This document shows positions 1 through 8,041 of a stretch of DNA of 53,786 nt, one piece after another. The translations under genes and the position numbers were made by a program. The stretch covers positions 1 to 53,786 of the forward strand of contig JAAEPW010001164.1 in the NCBI GenBank assembly GCA_024232355.1. The letters run 5' to 3'. Under the pieces are notes generated by a model that was not told where the DNA came from, ran no database searches, and saw nothing but the letters and a program-made list of their open reading frames with translations. The DNA comes from Chloroflexota bacterium. GTDB taxonomy: Bacteria > Chloroflexota > Anaerolineae > B4-G1. Positions within the stretch are counted from its first letter, which is position 1, and every line of letters starts with the position of its first letter.

Positions 1-108
1 CCAGAGTTGCTAGGGCAACCAGAGTTGCTAGGGCAACCAGAGTTGCTAGGGCAACCAGAGTTGCTAGGGCAACCAGAGTTGCTAGGGCAACCAGAGTTGC
101 TGGGGCAA
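1..108. repeat. 18-bp tandem repeat, six copies
   Basis: Six head-to-tail copies of an 18-bp unit (ccagagttgctagggcaa) fill the left edge of the window. The first five are identical and the sixth has one change (tagg to tggg). A decaying partial copy (ccggaggttgca) follows. Because the unit is a multiple of three, it is open in the frame of the next gene and would read as an LLGQPE hexapeptide. The next gene has its own strong ribosome site and lipoprotein signal at 172, so I read the repeat as intergenic or as the tail of an upstream array that is cut by the window edge. The true copy number cannot be known from here. Confidence 0.9.
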
Positions 109-171
109 CCGGAGGTTGCACCGAATGTACGAACGTTGCATTCACGAATTGTGTATGACGAGGAGGTCAAG

Positions 172-1377
172 ATGCAAAAGAGACAAATGCTAGTTGGGTT
201 GTTAGTGCTGGTGACTGTTGTATTGCTAGCGGGATGTGGCGGAGCGGCTGCGACGGAAACTGTAGCCCCTGAGGATGTGCCCATAGTGGCTTCGGGTGCC
301 GATAACAAAGTGGTCGCCGAGGCCGTCATCGAGCCGGACCGTTGGAGCGAGCTGCGCTTTGATGTCGGGGGCGATGTGGTCGAGGTGCTGGTGCAGGAGG
401 GCGACGTCGTGGCTGAGGGTGATCTGTTGGCCCACCTGGAAACGACTGACTTGGAGCGGGCGGTGGCACAGGCGGAATTAAGTCTAAATCAGACCCAGGT
501 GGGTCTGGACCAAGCTCGACTACGGCTGGAGCAACTCCAGGAACCCGCCGATGAGGCGGACATTCGCCAGGCTGAGCACGCTGTGGAACAAGCCGCTGCT
601 GCTCTGGTGGCTGCTCAATTGGACCGTACAGCCGTGGTCAACAGCACGCTGACCAACGAGTCACTGGAAGACGCTCAAGAGCTTTATGTAGAGATGCAGC
701 ACCGGTACAATGTGCGCGTAGAACGGTACGAGTCAGGGGAAGAACCCGATTACTGGTATGTAGATCAAGCTCAAGAACGGATGGACGATGCCAAGTTGAA
801 TCTGGATCGCATCAAGCAGCAAGGGAGTGCGCAATTGCAAGACGTCCGTAATGCGGTAGCGCAGGCACAACAGTCTCAGCAGGAGGCTCAAGATGCCCTG
901 GACCAGCTCCTAAAAGATGCAGATCCGTTGGATGTAGCGGCGGCACAAAAGGACATAGATGCAGCGCAACTGGATGTGGAAGCGGCAGAGTTGCGCTTGG
1001 AAGAGGCTCACAGCAACTTGGAGAATGCACAGCTAATTGCGCCCTTTGCGAGTGTTGTCGCGGCCGTTAACGTGGATCCGGGGGATAGAGTATCATCCGG
1101 CGAGGTAGCAATCGTGCTGGCGACGTTGGACCAGCTATTGGCACGCACGGTTGATCTTACAGAACTGGACGTTGCGCGAGTGATGGAAGGACAGCCGGTT
1201 GTGGTGACGGTGGATGCGTTGCCCAACGACGAGTTCCAGGGGCACGTGATCCGCATCGGTTTGCAATCAGTGGACTATCGGGGTGACGTGACCTATCCTG
1301 TCTACGTCGAGTTGGATGATGCTGTGCGGGAACTTTTATGGGGAATGACGGCGATGGTTGAGATCGAGACGCAGTAG
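172..1377 (+). CDS. HlyD/RND-type periplasmic adaptor lipoprotein
   Basis: Predicted 401-aa lipid-anchored periplasmic adaptor (membrane fusion protein) that would couple an inner-membrane pump to export. The start at 172 is chosen because GAGGAGG lies a few bases upstream and the protein then opens with a clean lipoprotein signal, VLLAGC, with the lipidated Cys at residue 22. Upstream sequence in frame is only tandem repeat. A first biotinyl/lipoyl-like half (GGDVVEVLVQEGDVVAEGD) is followed by a long Ala/Gln/Glu-rich coiled-coil hairpin (about residues 95-310). The second lipoyl half comes next (IAPFASVVAAVNVDPGDRV), then a beta-barrel region. No ABC or RND permease follows in the window; a small membrane protein comes next. 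The partner pump may lie left of the edge. The fold assignment is solid, the cargo unknown. Confidence 0.85.
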   Translation: MQKRQMLVGLLVLVTVVLLAGCGGAAATETVAPEDVPIVASGADNKVVAEAVIEPDRWSELRFDVGGDVVEVLVQEGDVVAEGDLLAHLETTDLERAVAQAELSLNQTQVGLDQARLRLEQLQEPADEADIRQAEHAVEQAAAALVAAQLDRTAVVNSTLTNESLEDAQELYVEMQHRYNVRVERYESGEEPDYWYVDQAQERMDDAKLNLDRIKQQGSAQLQDVRNAVAQAQQSQQEAQDALDQLLKDADPLDVAAAQKDIDAAQLDVEAAELRLEEAHSNLENAQLIAPFASVVAAVNVDPGDRVSSGEVAIVLATLDQLLARTVDLTELDVARVMEGQPVVVTVDALPNDEFQGHVIRIGLQSVDYRGDVTYPVYVELDDAVRELLWGMTAMVEIETQ

Positions 1378-1405
1378 ATTATTAGACCAAAACAAGGAGG
1401 TCGTT

Positions 1406-1867
1406 GTGGTTGGGAAAGCAGGATTAAAGGCAGGGGTGATCGGTATGGTCATCCTGGTAGTAATGACGCTGTTGAATCAGTTTGTGTTGTTGAAAATAGC
1501 ACAAGCTTTTTCCTGGATTAGCTGTGGCATCAACTTGTTGGTATACGTTGGTATGGGGGTGTTGGCGGGGCTTTTCCTGGTACCCCCTCGAACTCCTAAC
1601 CAGGGAGCCGGGGCTGGAGCCATTGCCGGATTGGTCAGTGGTGTGATCTCTAGTGCGGTCGGGGTTGCTCTTTTGTTTGCGCAGGTGGCAAGTGGGCAAC
1701 CAATTCCGGGTGTAGACCCTCAGCAGATGCAGCTGTTGGCGGAAAGCGGTGTGGATCCGGCAATTCTGGTTGTTTTAGGATCGATAGGTGCAGTGTGTAG
1801 TCTGGCTATTGGCATAGGGCTGGCTGCTATTGGTGGGGCCATTTTCGCTGCTGTCAAATCAGACTAG
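1406..1867 (+). CDS. Small four-helix membrane protein, unknown function
   Basis: A 153-aa hydrophobic protein with four predicted membrane segments: VIGMVILVVMTLLNQFVLL near the start, a second around INLLVYVGMGVLAGLFLV, a Gly/Ala-rich third (GAIAGLVSGVISSAVGVALL) and a C-terminal Gly/Ile-rich helix. A GTG start at 1406 is preferred because AAGGAGG lies 5 nt upstream; the longer open frame overlaps the previous gene. It begins 28 nt after the adaptor stop, so the two are probably co-transcribed. I recognise no catalytic motif. The Gly-rich helices resemble small DUF-type membrane proteins often found near transporters. No function is assigned. Confidence 0.75.
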   Translation: MVGKAGLKAGVIGMVILVVMTLLNQFVLLKIAQAFSWISCGINLLVYVGMGVLAGLFLVPPRTPNQGAGAGAIAGLVSGVISSAVGVALLFAQVASGQPIPGVDPQQMQLLAESGVDPAILVVLGSIGAVCSLAIGIGLAAIGGAIFAAVKSD

Positions 1868-1900
1868 AGCAGAGAACCTTTTTCCCTTTTGATATACTGT

Positions 1901-1949
1901 AGACCCGAACTAATCGGAGGGCTTGTTGCCCCCTGAATGGTTCGGGTCT
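1901..1949. promoter_or_regulatory. Long hairpin in the leader of the response regulator gene
   Basis: A 10-bp perfect stem (AGACCCGAAC at 1901-1910 with GTTCGGGTCT at 1940-1949) encloses a second stem (GGAGGGC with GCCCCCT around a TTGTT loop, one mismatch). No T-run follows, so it is not a typical intrinsic terminator. It lies between the membrane protein and the response regulator, about 110 nt before the latter's start. A cis-acting RNA element or a protein-binding dyad are both possible. Confidence 0.5.
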
Positions 1950-1987
1950 TGGCACGTTATCTGCAAGTTGCATCTCTAATGTTGAAC

Positions 1988-2015
1988 TTGAGCGGTGTTT
2001 TGGTAGTAATACTAT
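1988..2015 (+). promoter_or_regulatory. Possible sigma-70 promoter for the two-component pair
   Basis: TTGAGC, a 16-nt spacer, then TACTAT (2010-2015). It is a moderate match placed about 45 nt before the response regulator start. It would drive the regulator and the kinase together. Based on sequence match alone. Confidence 0.4.
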
Positions 2016-2060
2016 TAGAAAGCACGACATAGCCAAGTATGTGGAAGGGGAAAAAGACCA

Positions 2061-2723
2061 ATGATGACAGAGAGTGCGTTGAGGGATATCTCGAATCCCA
2101 TTCGGGTCATGATTGTTGACGATCACACAATGGTCCGTAGGGGATTGGCCACTTTTTTAAAGGTCCAGACAGACCTAGAGTTGATCGCTGAGGCTGATGA
2201 TGGGGAACAAGCTTTGCACATGTGCGAACAAGTTCAGCCAGACGTTATTTTGATGGACTTGATGATGCCCCAAATGGATGGGCCGACAGCTACTCGGATG
2301 ATTCGTGAACGATGGCCTCACATACGAGTGATCGTTTTGACCAGTTTTCAGGAAAAGACTCTGGTTCGTGAGGCGCTCCAGGCTGGGGCCATTGGTTATC
2401 TCTTGAAAAACGTCTCGGTCGATGATCTAGCTGATGCGGTCCGGGCAGCCCATGCTGGACGCTCCACCCTGGCTCCAGAGGCGACTCAGGCTTTGGTTCA
2501 GGCCGCCAGCCAAGACTCTACACCCGATTATAATCTGACTCGCCGTGAATACGAGGTGTTGGTTTTGTTGGTTGAGGGGTTGAATAATCCAGGAATTGCG
2601 GAGCGATTGCATATCAGCCGTTCAACGGCTCGTGCTCATGTCAGCAATATATTTGCCAAACTAGGGGTTTCCAACCGCGCGGAGGCGATAGCCTTGGCGC
2701 TACGGACCCAGTTGGTCACTTGA
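2061..2723 (+). CDS. NarL/FixJ-family response regulator
   Basis: A 220-aa DNA-binding response regulator. The receiver domain (residues about 14-130) has the acidic pair (MIVDDH), the phospho-acceptor D66 (ILMDLMMPQMDG), the conserved Thr (VLTSF) and Lys (LLKN). A LuxR-type helix-turn-helix fills residues about 155-215 (LTRREYEVLVLLVEGLNNPGIAERL, then HISRSTARAHVSNIFAKLGV). All key residues are intact, so it should be phosphorylated and bind DNA. An ATG at 2061 or 2064 is possible. It ends 19 nt before the large sensor kinase, which has the matching HisKA_3 type domain, so they form a cognate pair in one operon. Confidence 0.93.
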   Translation: MMTESALRDISNPIRVMIVDDHTMVRRGLATFLKVQTDLELIAEADDGEQALHMCEQVQPDVILMDLMMPQMDGPTATRMIRERWPHIRVIVLTSFQEKTLVREALQAGAIGYLLKNVSVDDLADAVRAAHAGRSTLAPEATQALVQAASQDSTPDYNLTRREYEVLVLLVEGLNNPGIAERLHISRSTARAHVSNIFAKLGVSNRAEAIALALRTQLVT

Positions 2724-2742
2724 TCGGAAGTAGGAGACCAAC

Positions 2743-5700
2743 GTGTTGTCGAAAATTCTTCGAAAATTCTGGGGTGCACTTGTTCTTGGGTTAGTGCTCG
2801 TATTTCTACTGGCATTTGCGCCAGTCAATCAAGCCACAATGGCCAGGGAAAGCACTCCTACCCCTAAAGGCCCTGATCCAGATACGGATGGGCAGGTCGG
2901 TGACATCCCGCGTGTGCAACGGTATGCCCGAGACAATGATATCAAGTTTGAACGCATCTCGCTCGAACAGGGACTCTCTGACAGTACGATATTTTGCATC
3001 TTGCAAGATAGCAAGGGATTTATGTGGTTTGGCACACATGATGGGCTGAACAAGTACGATGGGTATGATTTTACAGTGTATAGGCATGATCTGGAGGATC
3101 CTAATAGCCTGAGCAACAATGCTGTCAGGTCAATTTATGAAGATCAGTTTGGCACACTTTGGGTTGGGACGGATGGAGGAGGACTCGATCGATTTGACCG
3201 AGGAAGTGAACGGTTTGTTCATTATCAAAACGACCCCGCTGATTTTGGCAGCTTGAGTCACAATAGTGTCAGGGCGATTTATGAAGATCAATCGGGGATG
3301 CTCTGGATTGGGACGGGCGGTGGTGGTCTCGATCGATTCGATCGAGAGACTGAGAGATTTACTCATTACCGGTATGATCTTAATAAACCCAATAGCTTGA
3401 GTCATAATTTTGTTACATCCATTTATCAAGATAAATCAGGCATGCTCTGGATTGGAACCAATGGTGGAGGGTTTGACCGATTTGACCCAGAAAGCAAGGA
3501 ATTTGTCCACCACCAAGCCAATCCTGAGGATCCTCTTGGTTTGGGGGACAATTATCAAGTTTCAACTGATCCGAATAGTCTGAGCAATAATTACGTGATG
3601 ACGGTTTACGAAGATCGATTAGGGAATCTCTGGCTCGGCACTAGGGGTGGGTTGGATAAATTTGATAGAGAATCGGGGCAATTTATTCATTATCAGACTG
3701 ACTCTAATGATCCCAACAGCCTGAGTCACAATCGAGTTTCTATGATCTATGAAGACCGGTTGGGTGCACTCTGGGTTGGCACCGGGGGAGGAGGACTCGA
3801 TCGATTCGATCGCGAGAACGAGCGATTTGTTCATTATCAAACCAATCTTGATGATCCCTACAGCCTGAGTAACGATCGAGTCTGGTCAGTTTATCAAGAT
3901 CGATCGGGTGTACTCTGGGTTGGCACTGGTGGTGGAGGGATCAACAAGTTTGACAGAGAAACGGAAAAATTTACTCATTATCAAACCAATCTCAATGACC
4001 CCGATAGTTTGAGTCATAATAATGTCACATCAATTTACAAAGATCGATGGGGTGTGCTCTGGGTTGGAACCGGGGGCGGCGGCCTCAATCGATTCGATCA
4101 GGAGACGGGGCAATTTACTCATTACCAGAGGGATACCAGTCGTTTCTTTAGCTTGAGTCACAATACTGTCGCGTCAATTTATCAAGACCGTACCGGAGTG
4201 ATCTGGATAGGAACCTTTGGCGGGTTAAATCGGCTGAATCGAGAAAGTGGACGATTTGTTCATTACCAAAATGATCCCCTTGATCCCTACAGCCTGAACG
4301 GTAATAATGTCCGGCCAATCTGTGAAGACGAATCAGACGCGCTTTGGGTCGGCACGAGTAGGGGGCTGGGGAAATTTGATCGAGAGACGGAAAATTTCAC
4401 TCATTATCAAAATAATCCCAATGATCCCAATAGCTTGAGTCACGACAATATTTTGATAATTTACAAAGATCAGTCTGGGGTGCTCTGGATTGGAACTCTT
4501 GGTGGTGGGCTCGATAGATTTGATCAAGAAAATGAGCGATTTATCCATTACCAAAATGATCCTAGTGATCCTACCAGTTTGAGTGACAATAACGTCGCGT
4601 CAGTTTATCAAGATCAATCGGGTGTGCTCTGGGTTGGAACTTTTGGTGGGGGGCTCAATAAATTCAATCGAGAGACAGAGACATTTACATATTACCGCTA
4701 TGGAGAGAATGGATTACCAGGTGATACGGTGTACGGAATATTGGAGGATGATACGCCACCCGCTGAGGGTGGCCCTTATCTTTGGCTCAGCACCAATAAT
4801 GGATTGTCCAAATTCAATCCGCAGACAGAAACGTTCAAAAACTATGATGTTCGAGACGGGCTTCAGAGCAATGGGTTCAATGCAGGTGCTTTTTACAAAA
4901 GCAGCGACGGCGAGATGTTTTTTGGTGGCGACAATGGGTTCAATGCCTTTTATGCTGATCACATCACGGATAATCCTTATATACCACCTGTTGTACTGAC
5001 TTCTTTGACACTAGATGGCGAGAGTGTAGGCAGCAGCGAATCCGTTGAAAACATAACCGAGGTGACACTCTACTGGCCGAACAACTCTTTCGAATTCGAA
5101 TTTGCCGCTCTAAGCTATGTTCAACCTGAAAAAAACCAGTATGCCTATATGCTCGAGGGATTTGATCAGGATTGGGAGTATATAGAAACAACGCGGTTTG
5201 GAAGGTATACCAATCTTCCGGGGAGAACATATACGCTGAGGGTCAAAGGCTCAAATAACGATGGCATTTGGAATGAGGACGGGGTTTCGGTGACGGTCAC
5301 TGTCGTGCCGCCATTTTGGGAGACATGGTGGTTCAGGGGGCTCGTTGTCTTGGTAGTAGTGGGAGGATCAATTGGTGGCTACCGGCTGCAAGTGCGGAGT
5401 GTCGAAGCGCGAAACCGAGCCCTCGAAACTTTGGTTGTGGAGAGAACCCACGCGCTGGAACAGAGAACGCACGAGATCGAGCGGCGCAGGCAAGAGTTAG
5501 AGGCTCTCTATCGCGCCGATGCCGAGTTGCATCGGCACCTGCGCTTGGATCAAGTATTGCAAGCGTTGGTGGATATTGCCGTGGATATCCTTCGGGCAGA
5601 TAAAAGTTCCCTGATGATCTGGGATGATCAGCGGGAAAGACTGGTTGTGCGATTTGCCCGTGGATTCCGTTTCGAGACCTTGGCAGAGATGTCTTTTGCT

Positions 5701-6642
5701 CCTGGCACGGGAACTGTGGGGCAGGTGGCAGTCACTGGAGAACCAATCATTGTAGAAGACACCCATATGGATCCTCGTGTTGCCCAGCGGGCTATTGCTG
5801 TCGAGCCAGAGGGAATTCGCTCGTTCATGCTGGTTCCTATCAAAGTCGGTGGCGAGGTCTTTGGCGTGTTCAGTGCGGATTACGTTCAGCCCCGTGCGTT
5901 TGGTGAGGATGAGCGGCGGCTCTTTATTGCCCTGGCCCAACGTGCGGCTCTGGCCATTGATACCGCGCAGCTTTACGAACAATCACAAAAAGTGGCAGTC
6001 TTGCAGGAGCGCAGCCGTCTGGCCCGTGATTTGCACGATGCTGTCACACAGACGCTCTTTTCGGCCAGTCTCATTGCTGAAACCTTACCAGCACTCTGGG
6101 AAAGTGATCAGGATGAGGGGCGGCAGCTGTTGAAGGAACTACGACTATTGAGCCGGGGAGCCTTGGCCGAGATGCGCAGCTTGCTGTTGGAACTGCGCCC
6201 GGCAGCTTTGGCTGAGGCCAGTATAGAGCACTTGTTGCATCAGCTTGCCGAGGCTGTCACAGGACGGACGGGTATCCCTGTTGCAGTAACGGTGGAAGGT
6301 CTCTGCGTGCTGCCTTCGGAAGTACACGTCACTCTGTATCGTATTGCCCAGGAGGCGTTGAATAATGTGGTCAAACATGCCCATGCCAACCAAGTGACAG
6401 TTGGTTTGCGTTGTCTTTCAGGTACAGAGGGAGAGTTGGCGGGGGGTGTAGAGTTGTGTGTGAGTGATAATGGGTGCGGCTTTGATCCAAGCTGTGTTCC
6501 TTCTGACCGTTTGGGATTGGGAATCATACGTGAGCGGGTTCAAGCTATTGGAGCCACGCTGGAGATTGAGAGCAAGCCTGGCCAGGGTGCGCGGATCGTG
6601 ACAGTATGGCAAGAGAACGAGCAGAGCAAGAACGAAACGTGA
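2743..6642 (+). CDS. Giant propeller-type sensor histidine kinase (Reg_prop/Y_Y_Y/GAF/HisKA_3)
   Basis: A 1299-aa membrane sensor kinase. GTG start with TAGGAG upstream. An N-terminal hydrophobic signal (residues about 9-28) precedes an extracytoplasmic region of about 14 two-component-propeller repeats, each with a core such as WVGTGGGGLDRFD and a following F-x-HY. This fits two seven-bladed propellers (about 75-745). A Y_Y_Y domain (about 760-850), a membrane helix (about 862-882), a short coiled coil, a GAF domain (about 930-1080), then HisKA_3 with H1098 in RDLHDAVTQ and an HATPase domain with an N box near EALNNVVKHAH and a G box LGLGIIRERV follow. This is the layout of polysaccharide-sensing systems in Bacteroidetes, but without a fused regulator; the regulator is the preceding gene. 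The ligand is unknown. Confidence 0.93.
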   Translation: MLSKILRKFWGALVLGLVLVFLLAFAPVNQATMARESTPTPKGPDPDTDGQVGDIPRVQRYARDNDIKFERISLEQGLSDSTIFCILQDSKGFMWFGTHDGLNKYDGYDFTVYRHDLEDPNSLSNNAVRSIYEDQFGTLWVGTDGGGLDRFDRGSERFVHYQNDPADFGSLSHNSVRAIYEDQSGMLWIGTGGGGLDRFDRETERFTHYRYDLNKPNSLSHNFVTSIYQDKSGMLWIGTNGGGFDRFDPESKEFVHHQANPEDPLGLGDNYQVSTDPNSLSNNYVMTVYEDRLGNLWLGTRGGLDKFDRESGQFIHYQTDSNDPNSLSHNRVSMIYEDRLGALWVGTGGGGLDRFDRENERFVHYQTNLDDPYSLSNDRVWSVYQDRSGVLWVGTGGGGINKFDRETEKFTHYQTNLNDPDSLSHNNVTSIYKDRWGVLWVGTGGGGLNRFDQETGQFTHYQRDTSRFFSLSHNTVASIYQDRTGVIWIGTFGGLNRLNRESGRFVHYQNDPLDPYSLNGNNVRPICEDESDALWVGTSRGLGKFDRETENFTHYQNNPNDPNSLSHDNILIIYKDQSGVLWIGTLGGGLDRFDQENERFIHYQNDPSDPTSLSDNNVASVYQDQSGVLWVGTFGGGLNKFNRETETFTYYRYGENGLPGDTVYGILEDDTPPAEGGPYLWLSTNNGLSKFNPQTETFKNYDVRDGLQSNGFNAGAFYKSSDGEMFFGGDNGFNAFYADHITDNPYIPPVVLTSLTLDGESVGSSESVENITEVTLYWPNNSFEFEFAALSYVQPEKNQYAYMLEGFDQDWEYIETTRFGRYTNLPGRTYTLRVKGSNNDGIWNEDGVSVTVTVVPPFWETWWFRGLVVLVVVGGSIGGYRLQVRSVEARNRALETLVVERTHALEQRTHEIERRRQELEALYRADAELHRHLRLDQVLQALVDIAVDILRADKSSLMIWDDQRERLVVRFARGFRFETLAEMSFAPGTGTVGQVAVTGEPIIVEDTHMDPRVAQRAIAVEPEGIRSFMLVPIKVGGEVFGVFSADYVQPRAFGEDERRLFIALAQRAALAIDTAQLYEQSQKVAVLQERSRLARDLHDAVTQTLFSASLIAETLPALWESDQDEGRQLLKELRLLSRGALAEMRSLLLELRPAALAEASIEHLLHQLAEAVTGRTGIPVAVTVEGLCVLPSEVHVTLYRIAQEALNNVVKHAHANQVTVGLRCLSGTEGELAGGVELCVSDNGCGFDPSCVPSDRLGLGIIRERVQAIGATLEIESKPGQGARIVTVWQENEQSKNET

Positions 6643-6646
6643 TATA

Positions 6647-6695
6647 ATTTTTATTGGTCACTTGACCAATAAAAATATTGGACACTTGTCCAATA
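6647..6695. repeat. Two adjacent perfect palindromes (ATTGG-ACTT-CCAAT type)
   Basis: The first dyad has 14-nt perfect arms (6647-6660 and 6663-6676) around a 2-nt centre CT; its core is ATTGGTCA-CT-TGACCAAT. The second, directly adjoining, has core ATTGGACA-CT-TGTCCAAT (6677-6694), with one more paired base on each side (6676/6695). The two cores differ by only two compensating bases. They begin just after the kinase stop and precede a strong terminator. They could be tandem operator sites or RNA hairpins; there is no T-run after either. Confidence 0.8.
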
Positions 6696-6702
6696 ACAAA
6701 AT

Positions 6703-6737
6703 CCTCCAGATGACCGATGTATCTGGAGGGTTTTTCT
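6703..6737 (+). terminator. Intrinsic terminator after the sensor kinase
   Basis: CCTCCAGAT and ATCTGGAGG form a perfect 9-bp stem around a 9-nt loop, followed by GTTTTTCTT. It ends the regulator-kinase operon and separates it from the receiver/sigma pair. Confidence 0.9.
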
Positions 6738-6808
6738 TGTAAGATAAACACGCCACCAAATTTAAGGGAACTTTTGACATTGCTGTTTCATTGAAAGGGG
6801 TGATGTAG

Positions 6809-7201
6809 ATGCGTATCTTGCTTGGCGATGAACAACCAAAGGTACGGTTTGCATTGCGTGTATTGCTGGAACGGCAGCCCGGACTGGTGGTGGTAGGTGA
6901 GGCTAGTAACGCCGGTGATTTGTTAGATCGGGCCAAGATGGTCAAGCCTGATGTGGTGTTGCTGGGTTGGGGGTTGCAGGGAATGATGGCTTGCGCTTTG
7001 GCTGCTGATTTGTTGGTAACTTTACGCCAGATTTGCCCCCATGTGGTCGTAATCGCTCTAAGTGGACGGCCAGAGGTGCGGCATGTGGCCCTGTCTGCAG
7101 GAGCTGATGCTTTTGTGAGCAAGATAGACCCGCCAGAGCAGTTGCTGGCGGCTATTAATGGGTATCGTCCAGTGCAAATAGCATTGGTAGAGAAAGGATA
7201 A
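6809..7201 (+). CDS. Stand-alone pseudo-receiver (phospho-acceptor Asp replaced by Gly)
   Basis: A 130-aa protein with only a receiver domain. The acidic pair is kept as D7-E8 (LLGDEQPKVRF), Ser at 85 stands at the Thr/Ser switch position (VIALSGR), and the conserved Lys is K105 (DAFVSKIDPPEQLL). The phospho-acceptor position reads VVLLGWGLQG: G53, encoded by GGT, where GAT (Asp) is expected. It therefore cannot be phosphorylated in the usual way and probably acts as a constitutive or ligand-modulated interaction domain. The stop is 3 nt before the ECF sigma factor start, so the two are translated from one message. A role as a partner or adaptor of that sigma factor is inference. Confidence 0.85.
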   Translation: MRILLGDEQPKVRFALRVLLERQPGLVVVGEASNAGDLLDRAKMVKPDVVLLGWGLQGMMACALAADLLVTLRQICPHVVVIALSGRPEVRHVALSAGADAFVSKIDPPEQLLAAINGYRPVQIALVEKG

Positions 7202-7204
7202 AAT

Positions 7205-7807
7205 ATGTCTATTGGGTCAAGTGATGGACAACTAGTTATTCAGCTTCGAGACGGTAATCTGGAGGCGCTAGGCGCATTGTATGAACGTCACAAGACAACG
7301 GTATATCGAACTGCCTTGGCTATCACACGTGACCCATCGGTTGCCGAGGATATTCTCCAGGACTGTTTCCTTCGATTACACAGATATGCTTACAGCATTG
7401 ATAGCTCGTTGCCATTACGGCCCTGGCTCTACCGAGTCACGACCAACCTGGCATATAATTGGGAAAAGCGCAAAAAGTATTGGTCCGTATCATTGGATGA
7501 GGTTTTGGACTGGTTAGCAAGTTCTTCTTCAAATTCTCCAGAACGGCGGGCGGAAATGAGTGATATGCAAAGTCAGGTGATGGATGCTGTTCATTCGTTG
7601 AGTACCAACCAACGTATTGTTATTGTTCTCCATTATCTGAACTCGCTCGATTTGAAAGAAATTGCATCAATTTTGGATTGTCCGATTGGTACGGTGAAAT
7701 CCCGTTTGCATTACGGTCGTGAAAACCTGCGGCGAAAATTAGATACAAGACACAGCACAACTCCCGAAATGGCCTATGAACTCGCTTCATCTGCGACTAT
7801 GAGTTGA
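7205..7807 (+). CDS. ECF-type RNA polymerase sigma factor
   Basis: A 200-aa sigma-70 family factor of the extracytoplasmic-function type. Region 2 spans about residues 20-95 (ALYERHKTTVYRTALAITRD, AEDILQDCFLRLHRY, PWLYRVTTNLAYNW) and region 4 about 125-180 (LSTNQRIVIVLHYLNSLDLK, EIASILDCPIGTVKSRLHYG). AAAGGA lies upstream of the ATG at 7205. No anti-sigma factor with a transmembrane helix follows; the preceding gene is a non-phosphorylatable receiver. The gene ends before a strong terminator, so receiver and sigma form a two-gene unit. Its targets may include the downstream lipoprotein island, but no sequence evidence links them. Confidence 0.92.
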   Translation: MSIGSSDGQLVIQLRDGNLEALGALYERHKTTVYRTALAITRDPSVAEDILQDCFLRLHRYAYSIDSSLPLRPWLYRVTTNLAYNWEKRKKYWSVSLDEVLDWLASSSSNSPERRAEMSDMQSQVMDAVHSLSTNQRIVIVLHYLNSLDLKEIASILDCPIGTVKSRLHYGRENLRRKLDTRHSTTPEMAYELASSATMS

Positions 7808-7870
7808 AATTCCTTGCCAAGTGCCGTTCACTTGGTGTCTATTGTATTGTAAAATCACAATTATCTTGCC

Positions 7871-7928
7871 AGACCGCCAAATCCAGTTGATTGACTTGGA
7901 TCATCAATGGATTTTGGCGGTCTTTTTC
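7871..7928 (+). terminator. Intrinsic terminator after the ECF sigma gene
   Basis: AGACCGCCAAATCCA pairs with TGGATTTTGGCGGTCT across a 22-nt loop (one bulge), followed by TTTTCTG. It separates the sigma gene from the lipoprotein island. Confidence 0.88.
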
Positions 7929-7971
7929 TGTTGAATTTGCCGACAGTTTTCTGCAAGAATAAAAAAGTCTA

Positions 7972-8000
7972 TTGAACCAAGAACCTGGTTTATGTATATT
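7972..8000 (+). promoter_or_regulatory. Promoter of the lipoprotein island
   Basis: TTGAAC (7972-7977), a 17-nt spacer and TATATT (7995-8000) lie about 40 nt upstream of the first lipoprotein gene, directly after the sigma-factor terminator. It looks like a housekeeping promoter rather than an ECF one. A ribosome site GAGGAG follows before the ATG at 8042. Confidence 0.65.
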
Positions 8001-8041
8001 ATTATTGATAGCTGTGCGATGTTGTACAGAGGAGTCTGAAA

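Noticed and set aside
1..108. CRISPR array
   Set aside because: Units are directly adjoining with no spacers.
7..171. N-terminal extension of the adaptor with LLGQPE repeats
   Set aside because: The lipoprotein signal and ribosome site at 172 show the real start; a signal peptide would not work after a 55-residue repeat tail.
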